A stretch of 64,000 bases of DNA from Bog-473 sp963770645 (GCA_963770645.1 CAVYQL010000004.1:558001-622000), one strand, 5' to 3'. Shown: positions 23,919 through 33,459, numbered from the stretch's first letter. Made by a program: numbers and translations. The notes: generated from the sequence alone by a model not told the origin.

Positions 23919-25051
23919 CGCGGCAGTCCCAGCACGTGCTCGCCCACGATGTTCTTGTTGATCTCGGTGGTGCCGCCGGCGATCGAGGCCTGGCGCACTC
24001 CGAGCAGGTTGATGCCCCAGTAGTCGCCCGCCCGCAGAGCCTCGAGCCCGATGAGATCCACGGCCACGTCGGCCAGCTCCTGGTCGCAGTGGGCCCAGGA
24101 CAGCTTGGCCAGACTGCCACCGGCCCCGGCCGCCGCGGGGTCCGACAGCGACCGCTCGGTCAGGTAGCGCATGCAGCTGATGGAGGCATAGACGCGGGCC
24201 AAGCGGTCGCGCAGCACGGGATCGCGCAAACCCTCGCGCGCCCGTGGGTCGGCCAGCAGGTCGTCGAGCCGGTTGGCCAGCGAGAGGTGCAAGCGCGCCA
24301 CGCCGGCGCGCTCGTGGCTGAGCGTCGTCATGGCAACCGACCACCCTGCATGAAGGGGGCCCAACATGGCGGAGCGAGGAATGCGGGCATCGGTGAAGAA
24401 GAGCTCGGCGAAGGTCTGCCCACCCGTGATCGTCGTGATCGGCCGCGCCTCGATCCCCGGTGTGCGCATGTCGACGAGAAAGCACGAGATCCCCGCGTGC
24501 TTCTTGGCCGCCGGGTCCGTCCGAACGTAGAGCTGACACCAGTCGGCCAAGTGCCCGAGCGAGTTCCAGGTCTTCTGCCCGTTGATCACGAAGTGGTCGC
24601 CGTCCTCGACGGCAGCCGTTCGCAGCGAGGCGAGGTCGGAGCCGGCGTCGGGCTCGGACATGCCCTGCGACCAGATCTCGTCACCTCGCAGCATCGGCTG
24701 GAGGAACCTCTCCTGCTGCTCGGGGGTGCCGAACTGCATGATGGCCGGCGCGATGTTGGAGACGCCGATCACGTTCACCGGGCCCGGGGCGCGGACGCGG
24801 TTGGTCTCTTCGAGGTAGGCGAGCTGCTCGTCGACGCCGGCGCCACGCCCTCCGTGTTCGACCGGCCACGACGGCGCGGCCCACCCGCCGTCGGCCAGCG
24901 TCCGGTTCCAGGCCCGTAACACCTCGAGGGAGCCTCCCTCGATCTGGTGATCACCCGCCTCCACCACGTCGGGCGTGAGGTGGTCGGAGAGCCAGGCACG
25001 CAACTCGGCGCGGAACGCGTCGGTGTCCGGCTCGCCCTCGGACCTCTCCAT
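23915..25051 (-). CDS. Acyl-CoA dehydrogenase
   Basis: A 378-residue flavoprotein of the acyl-CoA dehydrogenase family. FAD/substrate motifs are IWSQGMSEPDAGSDLASLRT, INGQKTWNSLGHLADWCQLY and ITGGQTFAELFFTDARIP. C-terminal features are RQASIAGGTTEINKNIVGE and a short end HVLGLPR. It introduces a double bond into an acyl-CoA thioester. ATG 25051 has the ribosome site gggagtgac; the open frame upstream is not conserved-looking. It is the first gene of the 25051-20256 operon. In mycobacteria such enzymes can work as two-gene heterotetramers, but only one is present here. Confidence 0.9.
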   Translation of the reverse strand: MERSEGEPDTDAFRAELRAWLSDHLTPDVVEAGDHQIEGGSLEVLRAWNRTLADGGWAAPSWPVEHGGRGAGVDEQLAYLEETNRVRAPGPVNVIGVSNIAPAIMQFGTPEQQERFLQPMLRGDEIWSQGMSEPDAGSDLASLRTAAVEDGDHFVINGQKTWNSLGHLADWCQLYVRTDPAAKKHAGISCFLVDMRTPGIEARPITTITGGQTFAELFFTDARIPRSAMLGPLHAGWSVAMTTLSHERAGVARLHLSLANRLDDLLADPRAREGLRDPVLRDRLARVYASISCMRYLTERSLSDPAAAGAGGSLAKLSWAHCDQELADVAVDLIGLEALRAGDYWGINLLGVRQASIAGGTTEINKNIVGEHVLGLPR

Positions 25052-25236
25052 GTCACTCCCTCTGTGCCGTGGCCTCTGCGCCGCGGTGGCCTCTGTGCCG
25101 TCGGGATCATGGTGCACCGGCCGCACCGGGGACCAACCGGGTCGTCGTGCCAGGCATTTCGGCTGCGGCCAGGCCCTTGCCGCCCGACGACCGGTGCGTC
25201 CCTCCGTGTGTCACGCCCAGCCGCCAGAATGCATGC

Positions 25237-27120
25237 GTGGTATCCGTCGAGATCACGCCGAGAAACGCCTCCTTCGCCAAGGCCTGTCCGCAGCGGGTCC
25301 AGCTCGACGTGCTCCGACCCTGCGAGCCACTGCCTCCGTCGCCCTTCCTCGAAAAGCTGTTTCAAGCCGGTTACGACTACGAGGGGGAGACGTGTGCGGG
25401 GCTGTGTGCCGGCGTTGAGGGCGCCAGGGTCATCGAGGTCGAGGACCCCGACGCCCGCGAGTGGCAGACCATGGAGGCCATGTCCGCTGGAGCCCGAGTC
25501 GTGGCCGGGGGTCGCCTCCCGGTCGACCACGAGGGCCACCGGGTCGGCGAGCCCGACCTCCTCGTTCTCGACGGCGACCCCGGGGACGCCGCGGGCTCGG
25601 CGTGTGGCTACCTGCCGGTCGACGTCAAGTTCCACAAGGTGCTCGACGCCGCCCGAAAGCCCGGGACGGGCAGAGCCCTCGTCTCGTGTCTCGACGCCCC
25701 CTCCTTTGCGACCGCCTCACCCGACCCGGAGCACGACGCGCGGTGGCGGGTCGACGATCTGCTCCAGCTCGCCCACTATCGCCGGTTGCTCGAGCAGGCC
25801 GGGTGTGCGTCGCCGTTGCGAAACGTCGGCGGCATCTACGGCTCTGAGGGGGTGATCGCCTGGTACGACCTCGATGAGCCGTGTCTTGATCCGTCGGAGT
25901 ATCTCGTGGCGCCGTCCGCTGGGCGATTGAGCGCCATGGAGCTCTACGACCTCGAATTCGCGCACCGGCTTGCCGTCCATGCCGCCGCGCTGGAACACAT
26001 CGGCAGCGCCGCCGCGCCGCTGCTCGCCGAGCCCATCACCTGTCGCCAGTGCGACATGTGCCAGTGGCGCAGCTGGTGCGCCGAGCGACTCGAGGCGGTG
26101 GCGGACCTCAGCCTGCTCCCTGGCGTCGGCGTCGCCCGCCGGCGGCTGTACAAATCGAACGGCGTCGAGAACCTGCAGGACCTGGCTGCACTCGACTGGA
26201 CGACGGCAGAGCTCCTGCGCTGCAAGGTCGACCTGGTGGACCTGCGCGCACAGGTGCGCGACCTCCCGGGCTCGACGCCCTTGGACACCGTCATCCCGAA
26301 GCGCAAGAAGCAGCTCGAGGACCTGGCGTCCCTCGGCTTTGCCACGGTGGCTGATCTTGCCGCGGTCGACCCCGAGGTTCTCGACCGGCATGCCGGCGTC
26401 GCGTCGACCCTGTCCACCCAGATCGAGCTGGCTCGAGCCCGGGTCGGCCCGTCGCCCGCCTATCGCCGGCACGAGGTCGAGCGGATCGGGGTTCCCCGCG
26501 GCGATGTCGAGGTCGACGTGGACATGGAGAGCACGAATGACGGGTGCTATCTCTGGGGCGCGCTCGTCACCGATCGTCGGGTCGCGACGCCGGCGCCTCG
26601 CTACGTCTCGTTCGCGACGTGGGATCCCGACCTCGAGGCCGGCGAGCTGGTCGCGTTCAAAGGGTTCTGGTCTTGGTTCAGTGACGAGCGAGCCCAGGCC
26701 GAGTCGGACGGCTCGTCTTTCCGGGCCTACTGCTACAGCAGGAACGCGGAACAGGGTCACATGACCCGGATCGCCGACCGCCTCGGCCTCCGCGACGAGG
26801 TGGACCGGTTCGTGACCTCCGAAGCGTGGGTCGACCTCCTCGAGGTCGTAAAGACCCAACTGATAACCGGCCGCGGCATGGGGCTCAAGGAGACCGCTCC
26901 CCTCGCCTCGTTCGCCTGGCGCTCCGACGACATCGGCGGACAGTCGGCGCTGGTGAACTACGACAGCGCCGCAGACGACACCGACCCCGCTGCACAGGTC
27001 GAAGCCCAACGCTGGATCCTCGAGTACAACGAGGACGACGTGCGGGCGACTGCCGCCCTGCGCGCCTGGCTCGACGGGCCGGCTCGGGCTCTCCCGTCGA
27101 TCACGTCGGCACCGGGCTGA
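25237..27120 (+). CDS. TM0106-type RecB-like nuclease with a Cys cluster
   Basis: A 627-residue protein that resembles the TM0106 family of putative RecB nucleases. The N-terminal half has PD-(D/E)XK-like features: EPDLLVLDG at about 108-116, then YLPVDVKFHKVL, where Asp and Lys could form the site. A cysteine cluster CRQCDMCQWRSWC at about 269-281 resembles the Fe-S ligands of AddB/Cas4-like nucleases. A helix-hairpin-helix-like segment (LLPGVGVARRRLYKSNGVENL) follows. The C-terminal half resembles an RNase H-like YprB domain, with VEVDVDMESTNDGCYLWGAL and NEDDVRATAALRAWL. The biological role is unknown. GTG 25237 was chosen by domain start. No CRISPR or repair partner is adjacent. Confidence 0.75.
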   Translation: MVSVEITPRNASFAKACPQRVQLDVLRPCEPLPPSPFLEKLFQAGYDYEGETCAGLCAGVEGARVIEVEDPDAREWQTMEAMSAGARVVAGGRLPVDHEGHRVGEPDLLVLDGDPGDAAGSACGYLPVDVKFHKVLDAARKPGTGRALVSCLDAPSFATASPDPEHDARWRVDDLLQLAHYRRLLEQAGCASPLRNVGGIYGSEGVIAWYDLDEPCLDPSEYLVAPSAGRLSAMELYDLEFAHRLAVHAAALEHIGSAAAPLLAEPITCRQCDMCQWRSWCAERLEAVADLSLLPGVGVARRRLYKSNGVENLQDLAALDWTTAELLRCKVDLVDLRAQVRDLPGSTPLDTVIPKRKKQLEDLASLGFATVADLAAVDPEVLDRHAGVASTLSTQIELARARVGPSPAYRRHEVERIGVPRGDVEVDVDMESTNDGCYLWGALVTDRRVATPAPRYVSFATWDPDLEAGELVAFKGFWSWFSDERAQAESDGSSFRAYCYSRNAEQGHMTRIADRLGLRDEVDRFVTSEAWVDLLEVVKTQLITGRGMGLKETAPLASFAWRSDDIGGQSALVNYDSAADDTDPAAQVEAQRWILEYNEDDVRATAALRAWLDGPARALPSITSAPG

Positions 27121-27138
27121 GCTGTCCTCCGCGTCGCC

Positions 27139-27774
27139 TCAGGACTTGACGACGCGAAGGGGGAAACTGAAGTCCCTGTTGCCCACGACGAGGGTGTAGT
27201 CGCCCGTCGCGACGCGGGCCGTGCTGTTGGGCTTGGTCTGGTCCCATGTGCCCGTGCCCGACACCGTGGCCCCTGGAGCGAGCCGCGCGAACCCGAGGGC
27301 CGGGCAATTGATCACCTGAGTCCCGGGCCACACGTCGTGGTGGGCGCCGTTCACGATCTCGAAGCCGATTGAGCCGCACTGGCCCGCCAGGAGCGAGGTC
27401 GAGGTCGGCCCGGGCTCCACCCCCGCGTAGGGAGCGGTGTAGTTGCACGAGGACGAACCGATGTTCTTCACGGTGAAGGAGACGTCGAGGGTCGCGCCGG
27501 GGTGCAGGGTGAGCGTGTTCACTGCGACCAGTAGCTCGGTCGTCTTGGCCGAGCACTCCCAAAACCCGACCTTGCCCGACCGGGCCAGCCTGAGCGCTGC
27601 CGAGTGGGTGGTCGTGGTCGTAGTCGTCTTCTCCCCCTTGGACGTGCCCCGGCGCGTGCTCTTCGACGTGCGTGCCGACGCGGGCGCCGCCAACGCCAGG
27701 GCGGCGACGCTCACGGCGGCCACGCTCACGGCGGCCACCGCAGCCACGGCCACGGCCAGCGCCTTCGTCGCCAT
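27139..27774 (-). CDS. Secreted Ala/Thr-rich protein with an Ig-like C-terminal domain
   Basis: A 211-residue protein. The Ala/Val-rich N-terminus (ALAVAVAAVAAVSVAAVS) is a signal peptide ending near APASA. A Lys/Thr linker follows, with seven consecutive threonines. The C-terminal 140 residues look like a beta-sandwich: LHPGATLDVSFTVKNIGSSS, then LLAGQCGSIGFEIVNG, then LAPGATVSGTGTWDQ. Cys residues could form disulfides. The layout resembles the lipoprotein at 59856-60527. Function is unknown. ATG 27774 has a plausible ribosome site, and it follows the LLM oxidoreductase by 41 bases on the same strand. Confidence 0.65.
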   Translation of the reverse strand: MATKALAVAVAAVAAVSVAAVSVAALALAAPASARTSKSTRRGTSKGEKTTTTTTTHSAALRLARSGKVGFWECSAKTTELLVAVNTLTLHPGATLDVSFTVKNIGSSSCNYTAPYAGVEPGPTSTSLLAGQCGSIGFEIVNGAHHDVWPGTQVINCPALGFARLAPGATVSGTGTWDQTKPNSTARVATGDYTLVVGNRDFSFPLRVVKS

Positions 27775-27815
27775 CGCCTCAGCCTTCCAGGGTGCCGCGG
27801 CGGCTCGTCGCGCGC

Positions 27816-28922
27816 TCAGTCGGCGAAGTGCGGGATGACCTTGGTCCCCATCAACTCGATCGTCTGCATGACCGTCTCGTGGGGAATCGTGTAGGGGTTC
27901 ACCAGACAGAGCAGGAGGTCGACGCCCGCCGCCTCGTACTGGCGGCACGCATCCAGACACTCTTCGGGCGTGCCGAGCACGCAGGCGTTGGCGTCAATCA
28001 GGTACTCGAGGTTGAGCAGGTCGAGCGTGCCTTCGTCGTCCGTCTTCTTCATGTCGGCCGCGTACGAGTAGGTGCCGAGGTCCTCGTTGCGCTCGGCCAT
28101 CCAGTCGGTCAGCGTGGCGATCTGGCGGGCACCCGTCTTGGGGTACCACTCGAAGGACTCCCGAGCCTGCGCGATCGCCTCGTCGCGGTCTGGCCCGCAG
28201 ATGGCCATGGTGAAGGTGGCGGCCGCGTTGTGCACGTAGGAGCCGATGGGCGTGCTGCACTGCCCCACCGCGGTCCGGTAGATGTCGATCTTGCGCTTGA
28301 CCTCCGCCGGCGGCAGCCCGACCGCGAACGAGCAGAGCCCGAGGCCGAGCTCGCCCATCTGGGCATGGCCCTCGTCGCTCGTGGTGGCGCCCCAGAGCGG
28401 CGGATGCGGCTTCTGCCACGGCTTTGGCTGCACGCGCCGCCGGGGCATTTGCCAATATCTCCCTGCGAACTCGTACTCGTCGTTGGTCCAGCATCCGACG
28501 ACGTGCTCGATGGCCTCCTTCCACATCTGACGGCTTTCGCCGGGGTCGATGCCGAACCCCTCGAGCTCGGCTCTGGTGGCCGAACGGCCCGTGCCGAGGT
28601 CCACCCGACCGCCCGAGATGAGGTCGAGCACGGCCGCCGACTCCGCTGTGCGCACCGGGTGGTTGTAAGGCTTGGGCATCAGGCGGACGCCGTAGCCGAG
28701 CCGGATGCGCTCGGTCCGCCCGGCAATGGCGCCGTAGAGCACCTCGGGGTTCGAGCAGTGCGAGTACTCCTGCAAGAAGTGGTGCTCAACGGTCCAAAAG
28801 GCGTGCCAGCCGTGTCGGTCTCCCGCGATCGCCTGCTCGAGCGTGTTGCGATACGCAACGAGCTCGCTGTCCTCGGACCAGGGGCGGGGGACGGGGATCT
28901 CGTAGAACAGCGCGAACTTCAT
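27816..28922 (-). CDS. LLM-class (bacterial luciferase-like) flavin-dependent monooxygenase
   Basis: A 368-residue luciferase-like protein. Features are the N-terminal MKFALFYEIPVPRPW, HAFWTVEHHFLQEYSHCSNP, the core AESAAVLDLISGGRVDLGTG (about 92-111), WGATTSDEGHAQMGELGLG, and a C-terminal EYLIDANACVLGTPEECLD. It matches the FMN-dependent alkanal/limonene-type monooxygenase branch more than the F420 branch. The substrate is not known. ATG 28922 has a strong purine ribosome site (ggggggag). It is divergent from the SDR at 29061. Confidence 0.85.
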   Translation of the reverse strand: MKFALFYEIPVPRPWSEDSELVAYRNTLEQAIAGDRHGWHAFWTVEHHFLQEYSHCSNPEVLYGAIAGRTERIRLGYGVRLMPKPYNHPVRTAESAAVLDLISGGRVDLGTGRSATRAELEGFGIDPGESRQMWKEAIEHVVGCWTNDEYEFAGRYWQMPRRRVQPKPWQKPHPPLWGATTSDEGHAQMGELGLGLCSFAVGLPPAEVKRKIDIYRTAVGQCSTPIGSYVHNAAATFTMAICGPDRDEAIAQARESFEWYPKTGARQIATLTDWMAERNEDLGTYSYAADMKKTDDEGTLDLLNLEYLIDANACVLGTPEECLDACRQYEAAGVDLLLCLVNPYTIPHETVMQTIELMGTKVIPHFAD

Positions 28923-29060
28923 GGCGTGGGCTCCCCCCGGTCAAGACGGCGGTCCCGGGGCCGGCCCGGGCTAGAACAGTGCACTGCTCCTACCAGCCCC
29001 GGTTGGCCGGGCGCAACCAAGGCCTCGAACAAGTCGAGCCCACGAGAACCTGGAGGTGCC

Positions 29061-29888
29061 ATGCGCGGATTGGCCGGTCGGACCTACATCGTCACCGGTG
29101 CCGGGTCGGGAATCGGGCGGGCCACGGCGGCCCGGCTCCTCGACGACGGAGCCAGGGTGCTCGGTGCCGACATCACCGACGCCGCCACGGTGCCCTCCGG
29201 CAGCGAGGACGCGGCGGACCGCTGGCTCTTCACCATTGCCGACGTCACCGACGAGCGTTCGGTCCAGGCGATGGTCCAGACGGCCGTCGACGCCGGCGGG
29301 ACGCTGGACGGCCTGGTCAACGCGGCCGGCGTCGCCGGTGGTGGGCCCGTGCACATGCTCCCCGCCGAGGAATGGGACCGCGTGCTCGCGGTGAACCTGA
29401 CCGGGACCTACCTCACCGCCAAGCACGCCATCACCCAGATGCTGCGCCAGCCGACGCGCCCCGACGGGCAGCGCGGCTCGGTGGTGACCGTCGCCAGCAT
29501 CGAGGGCCTGGAGGGGACCGCCGGCGGGAGCGCCTACAGCGCCTCGAAGGGCGGCGTGGTCATCCTGACCAAGAACATGGCCATCGACTACGCCGGCCGG
29601 GGTATCCGGGTCAACGCCGTGTGTCCGGGCTTCATCGAGACTCCCATGACCGCGATGATCTTCGGCCCCGGGATGGAGGAGGCCCTGGCCGACATCGTCC
29701 ACGAGCACAAGCTCGGCCGGCGCATGGGCCGTCCCGAGGAGATCGCGTCGGTGGCTGCGTTCCTGCTGTCCGACGACGCCTCCTTCGTCACCGGGCACGC
29801 GCTGCCCGTCGACGGCGGCTACACGGCGGGGCGCGATCACGGTGTGACCGACATGTTGGGACTCTCGGGACCCGAGTCACCCGAGTGA
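29061..29888 (+). CDS. Short-chain dehydrogenase/reductase
   Basis: A 275-residue classical SDR. It has TGAGSGIGRATAARLLDDG near the N-terminus, LVNAAGVAGGGPVHM and VVTVASIEGLEGTAGGSAYS. Tyr-x3-Lys lies in AYSASKGGVVIL, with PGFIETPMTAMIFG after it. Such enzymes interconvert hydroxyl and keto groups with NAD(P). The ribosome site tggaggtgcc precedes ATG 29061. It diverges from the LLM monooxygenase and is followed by a 6-base-stem hairpin and the ArsR gene. Substrate unknown. Confidence 0.9.
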   Translation: MRGLAGRTYIVTGAGSGIGRATAARLLDDGARVLGADITDAATVPSGSEDAADRWLFTIADVTDERSVQAMVQTAVDAGGTLDGLVNAAGVAGGGPVHMLPAEEWDRVLAVNLTGTYLTAKHAITQMLRQPTRPDGQRGSVVTVASIEGLEGTAGGSAYSASKGGVVILTKNMAIDYAGRGIRVNAVCPGFIETPMTAMIFGPGMEEALADIVHEHKLGRRMGRPEEIASVAAFLLSDDASFVTGHALPVDGGYTAGRDHGVTDMLGLSGPESPE

Positions 29889-29894
29889 TCCGCA

Positions 29895-29916
29895 CGCCCC
29901 CTTGACGGGAGGGGCG
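29895..29916 (+). terminator. Hairpin after the SDR gene
   Basis: cgcccc, ten-base loop, ggggcg, directly after the SDR stop at 29888. No T run follows, so termination is only suggested. Confidence 0.35.
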
Positions 29917-29929
29917 AGACGGACAATAG

Positions 29930-29945
29930 TTAAGTAAATGCTTAA
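29930..29945. promoter_or_regulatory. AT-rich inverted repeat over the arsR-type start codon
   Basis: ttaag, spacer taaatg, cttaa: the repeat spans the ATG at 29938. This is a likely autoregulatory operator for the ArsR-type repressor it precedes. Confidence 0.5.
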
Positions 29946-30306
29946 GTATAAGCCGGTCGACGGTGTCTTTCGGGCTCTGGGCGATCCCACCCGGCGCGTC
30001 ATGGTGGAGCGGCTCGGCGAGGGCCCGGCAACCGTCAGCCAGCTGGCCGAGCCGCTGAACATGACGCTCTCTGCGGTGGTCCAGCACCTGGGAGTCCTCG
30101 AGTCCTGCGGGCTGGTCCGCTCCGAGAAGGTCGGGCGCACCCGCACCTGCCGGCTCGAGCCGGGTGGAATCCAACTCGCCCAGGAGTGGTTCGCCGGCCA
30201 GCGCGCCGTGTGGGAACGCCGGCTCGACCGGCTGGGCGAGGTCCTGGCGGCGGACCTCGCAACGGAGCAGCAGACCCCGACGCTTCCCGAAAGGAGCAAA
30301 CCATGA
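29938..30306 (+). CDS. ArsR-family transcriptional regulator
   Basis: A 122-residue winged-helix repressor of the ArsR type. It has FRALGDPTRRVMVERLGEG at the N-terminus and the recognition region ATVSQLAEPLNMTLSAVVQH, then LGVLESCGLVRSEKVGRTR. No metal-binding ELCVCDL-type cysteine motif is present, so metal sensing is unlikely. This subgroup is usually found beside an SRPBCC/AHSA1 gene, as here. An inverted repeat ttaag/cttaa overlaps the ATG and suggests autoregulation. Its stop overlaps the next gene's ATG (ATGA). Confidence 0.88.
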   Translation: MLKYKPVDGVFRALGDPTRRVMVERLGEGPATVSQLAEPLNMTLSAVVQHLGVLESCGLVRSEKVGRTRTCRLEPGGIQLAQEWFAGQRAVWERRLDRLGEVLAADLATEQQTPTLPERSKP

Positions 30307-30755
30307 CGTCACGGAGTGCCGAGCACGGCACCTTCACCATCACCCGCACTTATCCCGTCCCACCGGCGCGCGTCTTCGCTGCCTGGGCCACGCAGGAAGC
30401 CAAGGCGCGCTGGTTCGGCGAGGCCGGCGGGGTGAACGACGCACTCGAGCTCGACTTCCGCGTCGGCGGCACCGAGGTCAACCGCGGCGGGCCACCCGAC
30501 GGCCCCGTCTACACCTACGAGGCGACGTACAAGGACATCGTGGCCAACGAGCGGATCGTGTACGGCTACTCGATGGACGCCGACGGCGCGCTGATCTCGG
30601 CGTCGGTGACCACGGTGGAATTCGCCCCCTCGGGTGACGGCACCACGCTCACCTTCACCGAGCAAGGCGTCTTCCTCGACGGCGCCGACAGCCCGGCGAC
30701 CCGCCAGACGGGCAGCGAGGAACTGCTCGACCAGCTGGGCGCGGTCTTGACGTGA
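30303..30755 (+). CDS. SRPBCC/AHSA1-family protein
   Basis: A 150-residue START-like fold protein of the AHSA1/SRPBCC family. It begins TFTITRTYPVPPARVFAAWA and continues with KARWFGEAGG, LDFRVGGTEVNRGGP and TYEATYKDIVANERIVYGYS. LTFTEQGVFLDG is near the C-terminus. These proteins bind hydrophobic ligands or assist protein folding; no catalytic residue is evident. It is coupled to the ArsR-family gene by a 4-base overlap and has a ribosome site (gaaaggag). The pair is a common regulator-ligand-binder module of undefined role. Confidence 0.85.
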   Translation: MTSRSAEHGTFTITRTYPVPPARVFAAWATQEAKARWFGEAGGVNDALELDFRVGGTEVNRGGPPDGPVYTYEATYKDIVANERIVYGYSMDADGALISASVTTVEFAPSGDGTTLTFTEQGVFLDGADSPATRQTGSEELLDQLGAVLT

Positions 30756-30770
30756 CGGGCCTGGCCGCGC

Positions 30771-31832
30771 TCAGGACGATCCGAGCACCAAGCGGGCGCC
30801 CGTGTAGTCAAGGACGACCCAGCCGTAGCGCTTGAGCTGGTCCGAGCCGAGCAGGCCCTCGGTGCCACCGAGGCTGACCGGGCCGAAGTTCGTGTCGCCG
30901 ATGAGCTGGGGGTGGAGCGCCATACCGGGCACGGACCACGGGCCACTGTGCACGAGGGGCACCGTGATGACCGAACAGACCGTGGCCTGACGCTGTGCCA
31001 GGTCGGTACCGGCCAGCGACTGCGCCCTGGCGATGGAGCTCGCCACCACGCTCTGGGAGGAGCCGGTATCGACCACGAAGTCGCGACGGCGCCCACCGGC
31101 GAAACGGACGGCGATACCGAGGGAGATGTCACCTGGCACCGGCGTGACCGTCAGGGGCACGGTCGTGCCGGTCCCTCCGGTGAGCGCGACCGGTGGCGGG
31201 CCGGTCGGGCCCGTGTACTGCCTCGTGCCCTCGAGGGGCGGACCTTCAGGGCCGGGGAGGATCAGCAGGCCCGCGGCGAAGTCGATGCGGACTGCCCCAA
31301 AGCGCGCCAGGACGTCGGAACCCAGCAGTCCGTCCGGCTCACCCTTTCCGCCCATCTGGGGCAGCGTCGCCGCCGTCAACTGCTGAGGCGCCAGGTCCAC
31401 TCCGTCGAGCGACCACGCACCTGAGGACACAGGCTGGGCCGTGCCCGTGCACCCCACGCCGGCGAACTCGGTGGTCCCGCCGGCCGAAGCCAAGTGGAGG
31501 CGATGGGCGAGCCCGGCGTCGATGGTCGACTGCCCCGCGCCCGAGTCGAGGACGAAGGGAAAGGGCCCTTTGCCGTCGATGCAGACATTCAGCGACTCGG
31601 CCACCTGGCCTTCCACGGTGCTCACGGTCAGAGGCACCTTCTCCTTCCCGCCCGGCAGTGCGCTCGACCCGGTGCAGCCAGCCGAGGCCGGCGGGAGCGC
31701 GAAGGTGGCCTCCGGTTCGACGCGTACCGGCGCCCGGGCCGGCCCGCTCAGCGCGGCGGCGAGTGCGAGCGCCAGCACGGTGACCGCGATGGCGACGATG
31801 GCCGCCACCAGCAGGCCGCGATGTGGGCCCAC
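30771..31832 (-). CDS. Membrane-anchored bilobal aspartic protease-like protein
   Basis: A 353-residue protein with one N-terminal membrane helix (about residues 8-28) followed by two homologous retropepsin-like lobes. Lobe one has FVLDSGAGQSTID with Asp96 and GLLGSDVLARFGAVRIDF at about 168-185. Lobe two has FVVDTGSSQSVVAS with Asp255 and GLLGSDQLKRYGWVVLDY at about 326-343. Each DxGx motif followed by a hydrophobic-Gly element matches one half of an aspartic protease site, so the chain could fold like pepsin outside the membrane. Cysteines 53, 84, 128 and 286 may form disulfides. The GTG start is three bases after the rhamnosyltransferase stop, so it ends the sugar operon. Proteolysis is inferred. 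Confidence 0.75.
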   Translation of the reverse strand: MGPHRGLLVAAIVAIAVTVLALALAAALSGPARAPVRVEPEATFALPPASAGCTGSSALPGGKEKVPLTVSTVEGQVAESLNVCIDGKGPFPFVLDSGAGQSTIDAGLAHRLHLASAGGTTEFAGVGCTGTAQPVSSGAWSLDGVDLAPQQLTAATLPQMGGKGEPDGLLGSDVLARFGAVRIDFAAGLLILPGPEGPPLEGTRQYTGPTGPPPVALTGGTGTTVPLTVTPVPGDISLGIAVRFAGGRRRDFVVDTGSSQSVVASSIARAQSLAGTDLAQRQATVCSVITVPLVHSGPWSVPGMALHPQLIGDTNFGPVSLGGTEGLLGSDQLKRYGWVVLDYTGARLVLGSS

Positions 31833-31835
31833 GGC

Positions 31836-32717
31836 CTAGCGAGCGAAGAGGAGGCGCGCGGAGGCGATCACCATCCGCGCCCCGAGCACGAGGACGGCAA
31901 CCGGCAGGACGGCGCGGCGCCAGCCCTTCGTGGTGCGCATGGTGAACCGCAGCGCCGAGCGGTGATGGGCCATCATCATCTTGTAGGGATGGCGGGCTGT
32001 GCTGACGCCCTGGACATGGGTCACCGCCGCCGTGCCGGCGAAGCCCACGCCCCAACCCGCCTGGTGGGCGCGCCAGCACAGATCCGTGTCCTCGAGGTAC
32101 ATGAAGTACGCCTCGTCGAAGCCGCCGAGCTCTTCGAGGGCGTTGCGTCGCGCCAAGAAACACGACCCCGACACCCAGCCGGCCCGCGTCACGACGTCCC
32201 CCTCAGGTGTGCCCGGGTTGTAGCGGCGCGTGAAGGGGTTCTGTGGGTTGAACTGCGCCAGCAGCGCATGCCCCGCGGCATCGCTGAAAGACGGAAACGT
32301 GCGCACCGAGGGATAGACACCTCCCGTCTCGGTGTAGATCCGCGGCCCGACAATCGCCCACGCCGGATTCGCCTCGAGCGCGGCCCGCATTGCCGTCAGT
32401 GCGCCCGGGTGCACGACCAGGTCTGGATTGGCAACAAGGACCCATTCCGGCGCAGGGTCGCCGGACAGTGCAGCCAAGCCACGGTTCACGCCCGCTCCGA
32501 AGCCGAGGTTGCGTCCCGGCCGTACGACGCGGACGGGGGCCCCAGGGGTAGCGGTGAGAAGCTCGGCGAGCGCGCCCTCCACGCTGCCCGACGCCCCGTT
32601 CTCCACGATGACGACGAGGTCGGCGCCGTCTTCGAGCACGGAGCGGACGCAACCTTGGAGCTGTGGCCCGGCGTCATGGTCAACCACGACGGCGCCGATC
32701 ACGCCAGAATCGCCCAC
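31836..32717 (-). CDS. GT2 glycosyltransferase (WbbL rhamnosyltransferase-like)
   Basis: A 293-residue family-2 glycosyltransferase. It has VVVDHDAGPQLQGCVRSVL, PGRNLGFGAGVNRGL and the donor metal motif LVANPDLVVHPGAL (about 93-106). The acceptor region FDEAYFMYLEDTDLCWRAHQ lies at about 199-218. A hydrophobic segment near the C-terminus (LPVAVLVLGARMVIASA) may bind the membrane. WbbL adds rhamnose to a lipid-linked GlcNAc in wall-linker assembly. The rmlB and rmlD genes in the same operon support a dTDP-rhamnose donor, though acceptor and linkage are inferred. Start GTG 32717 lies seven bases after the upstream gene. Confidence 0.82.
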   Translation of the reverse strand: MGDSGVIGAVVVDHDAGPQLQGCVRSVLEDGADLVVIVENGASGSVEGALAELLTATPGAPVRVVRPGRNLGFGAGVNRGLAALSGDPAPEWVLVANPDLVVHPGALTAMRAALEANPAWAIVGPRIYTETGGVYPSVRTFPSFSDAAGHALLAQFNPQNPFTRRYNPGTPEGDVVTRAGWVSGSCFLARRNALEELGGFDEAYFMYLEDTDLCWRAHQAGWGVGFAGTAAVTHVQGVSTARHPYKMMMAHHRSALRFTMRTTKGWRRAVLPVAVLVLGARMVIASARLLFAR

Positions 32718-32724
32718 CAGTGGC

Positions 32725-33455
<731 letters not shown>

Positions 33456-33459
<4 letters not shown>

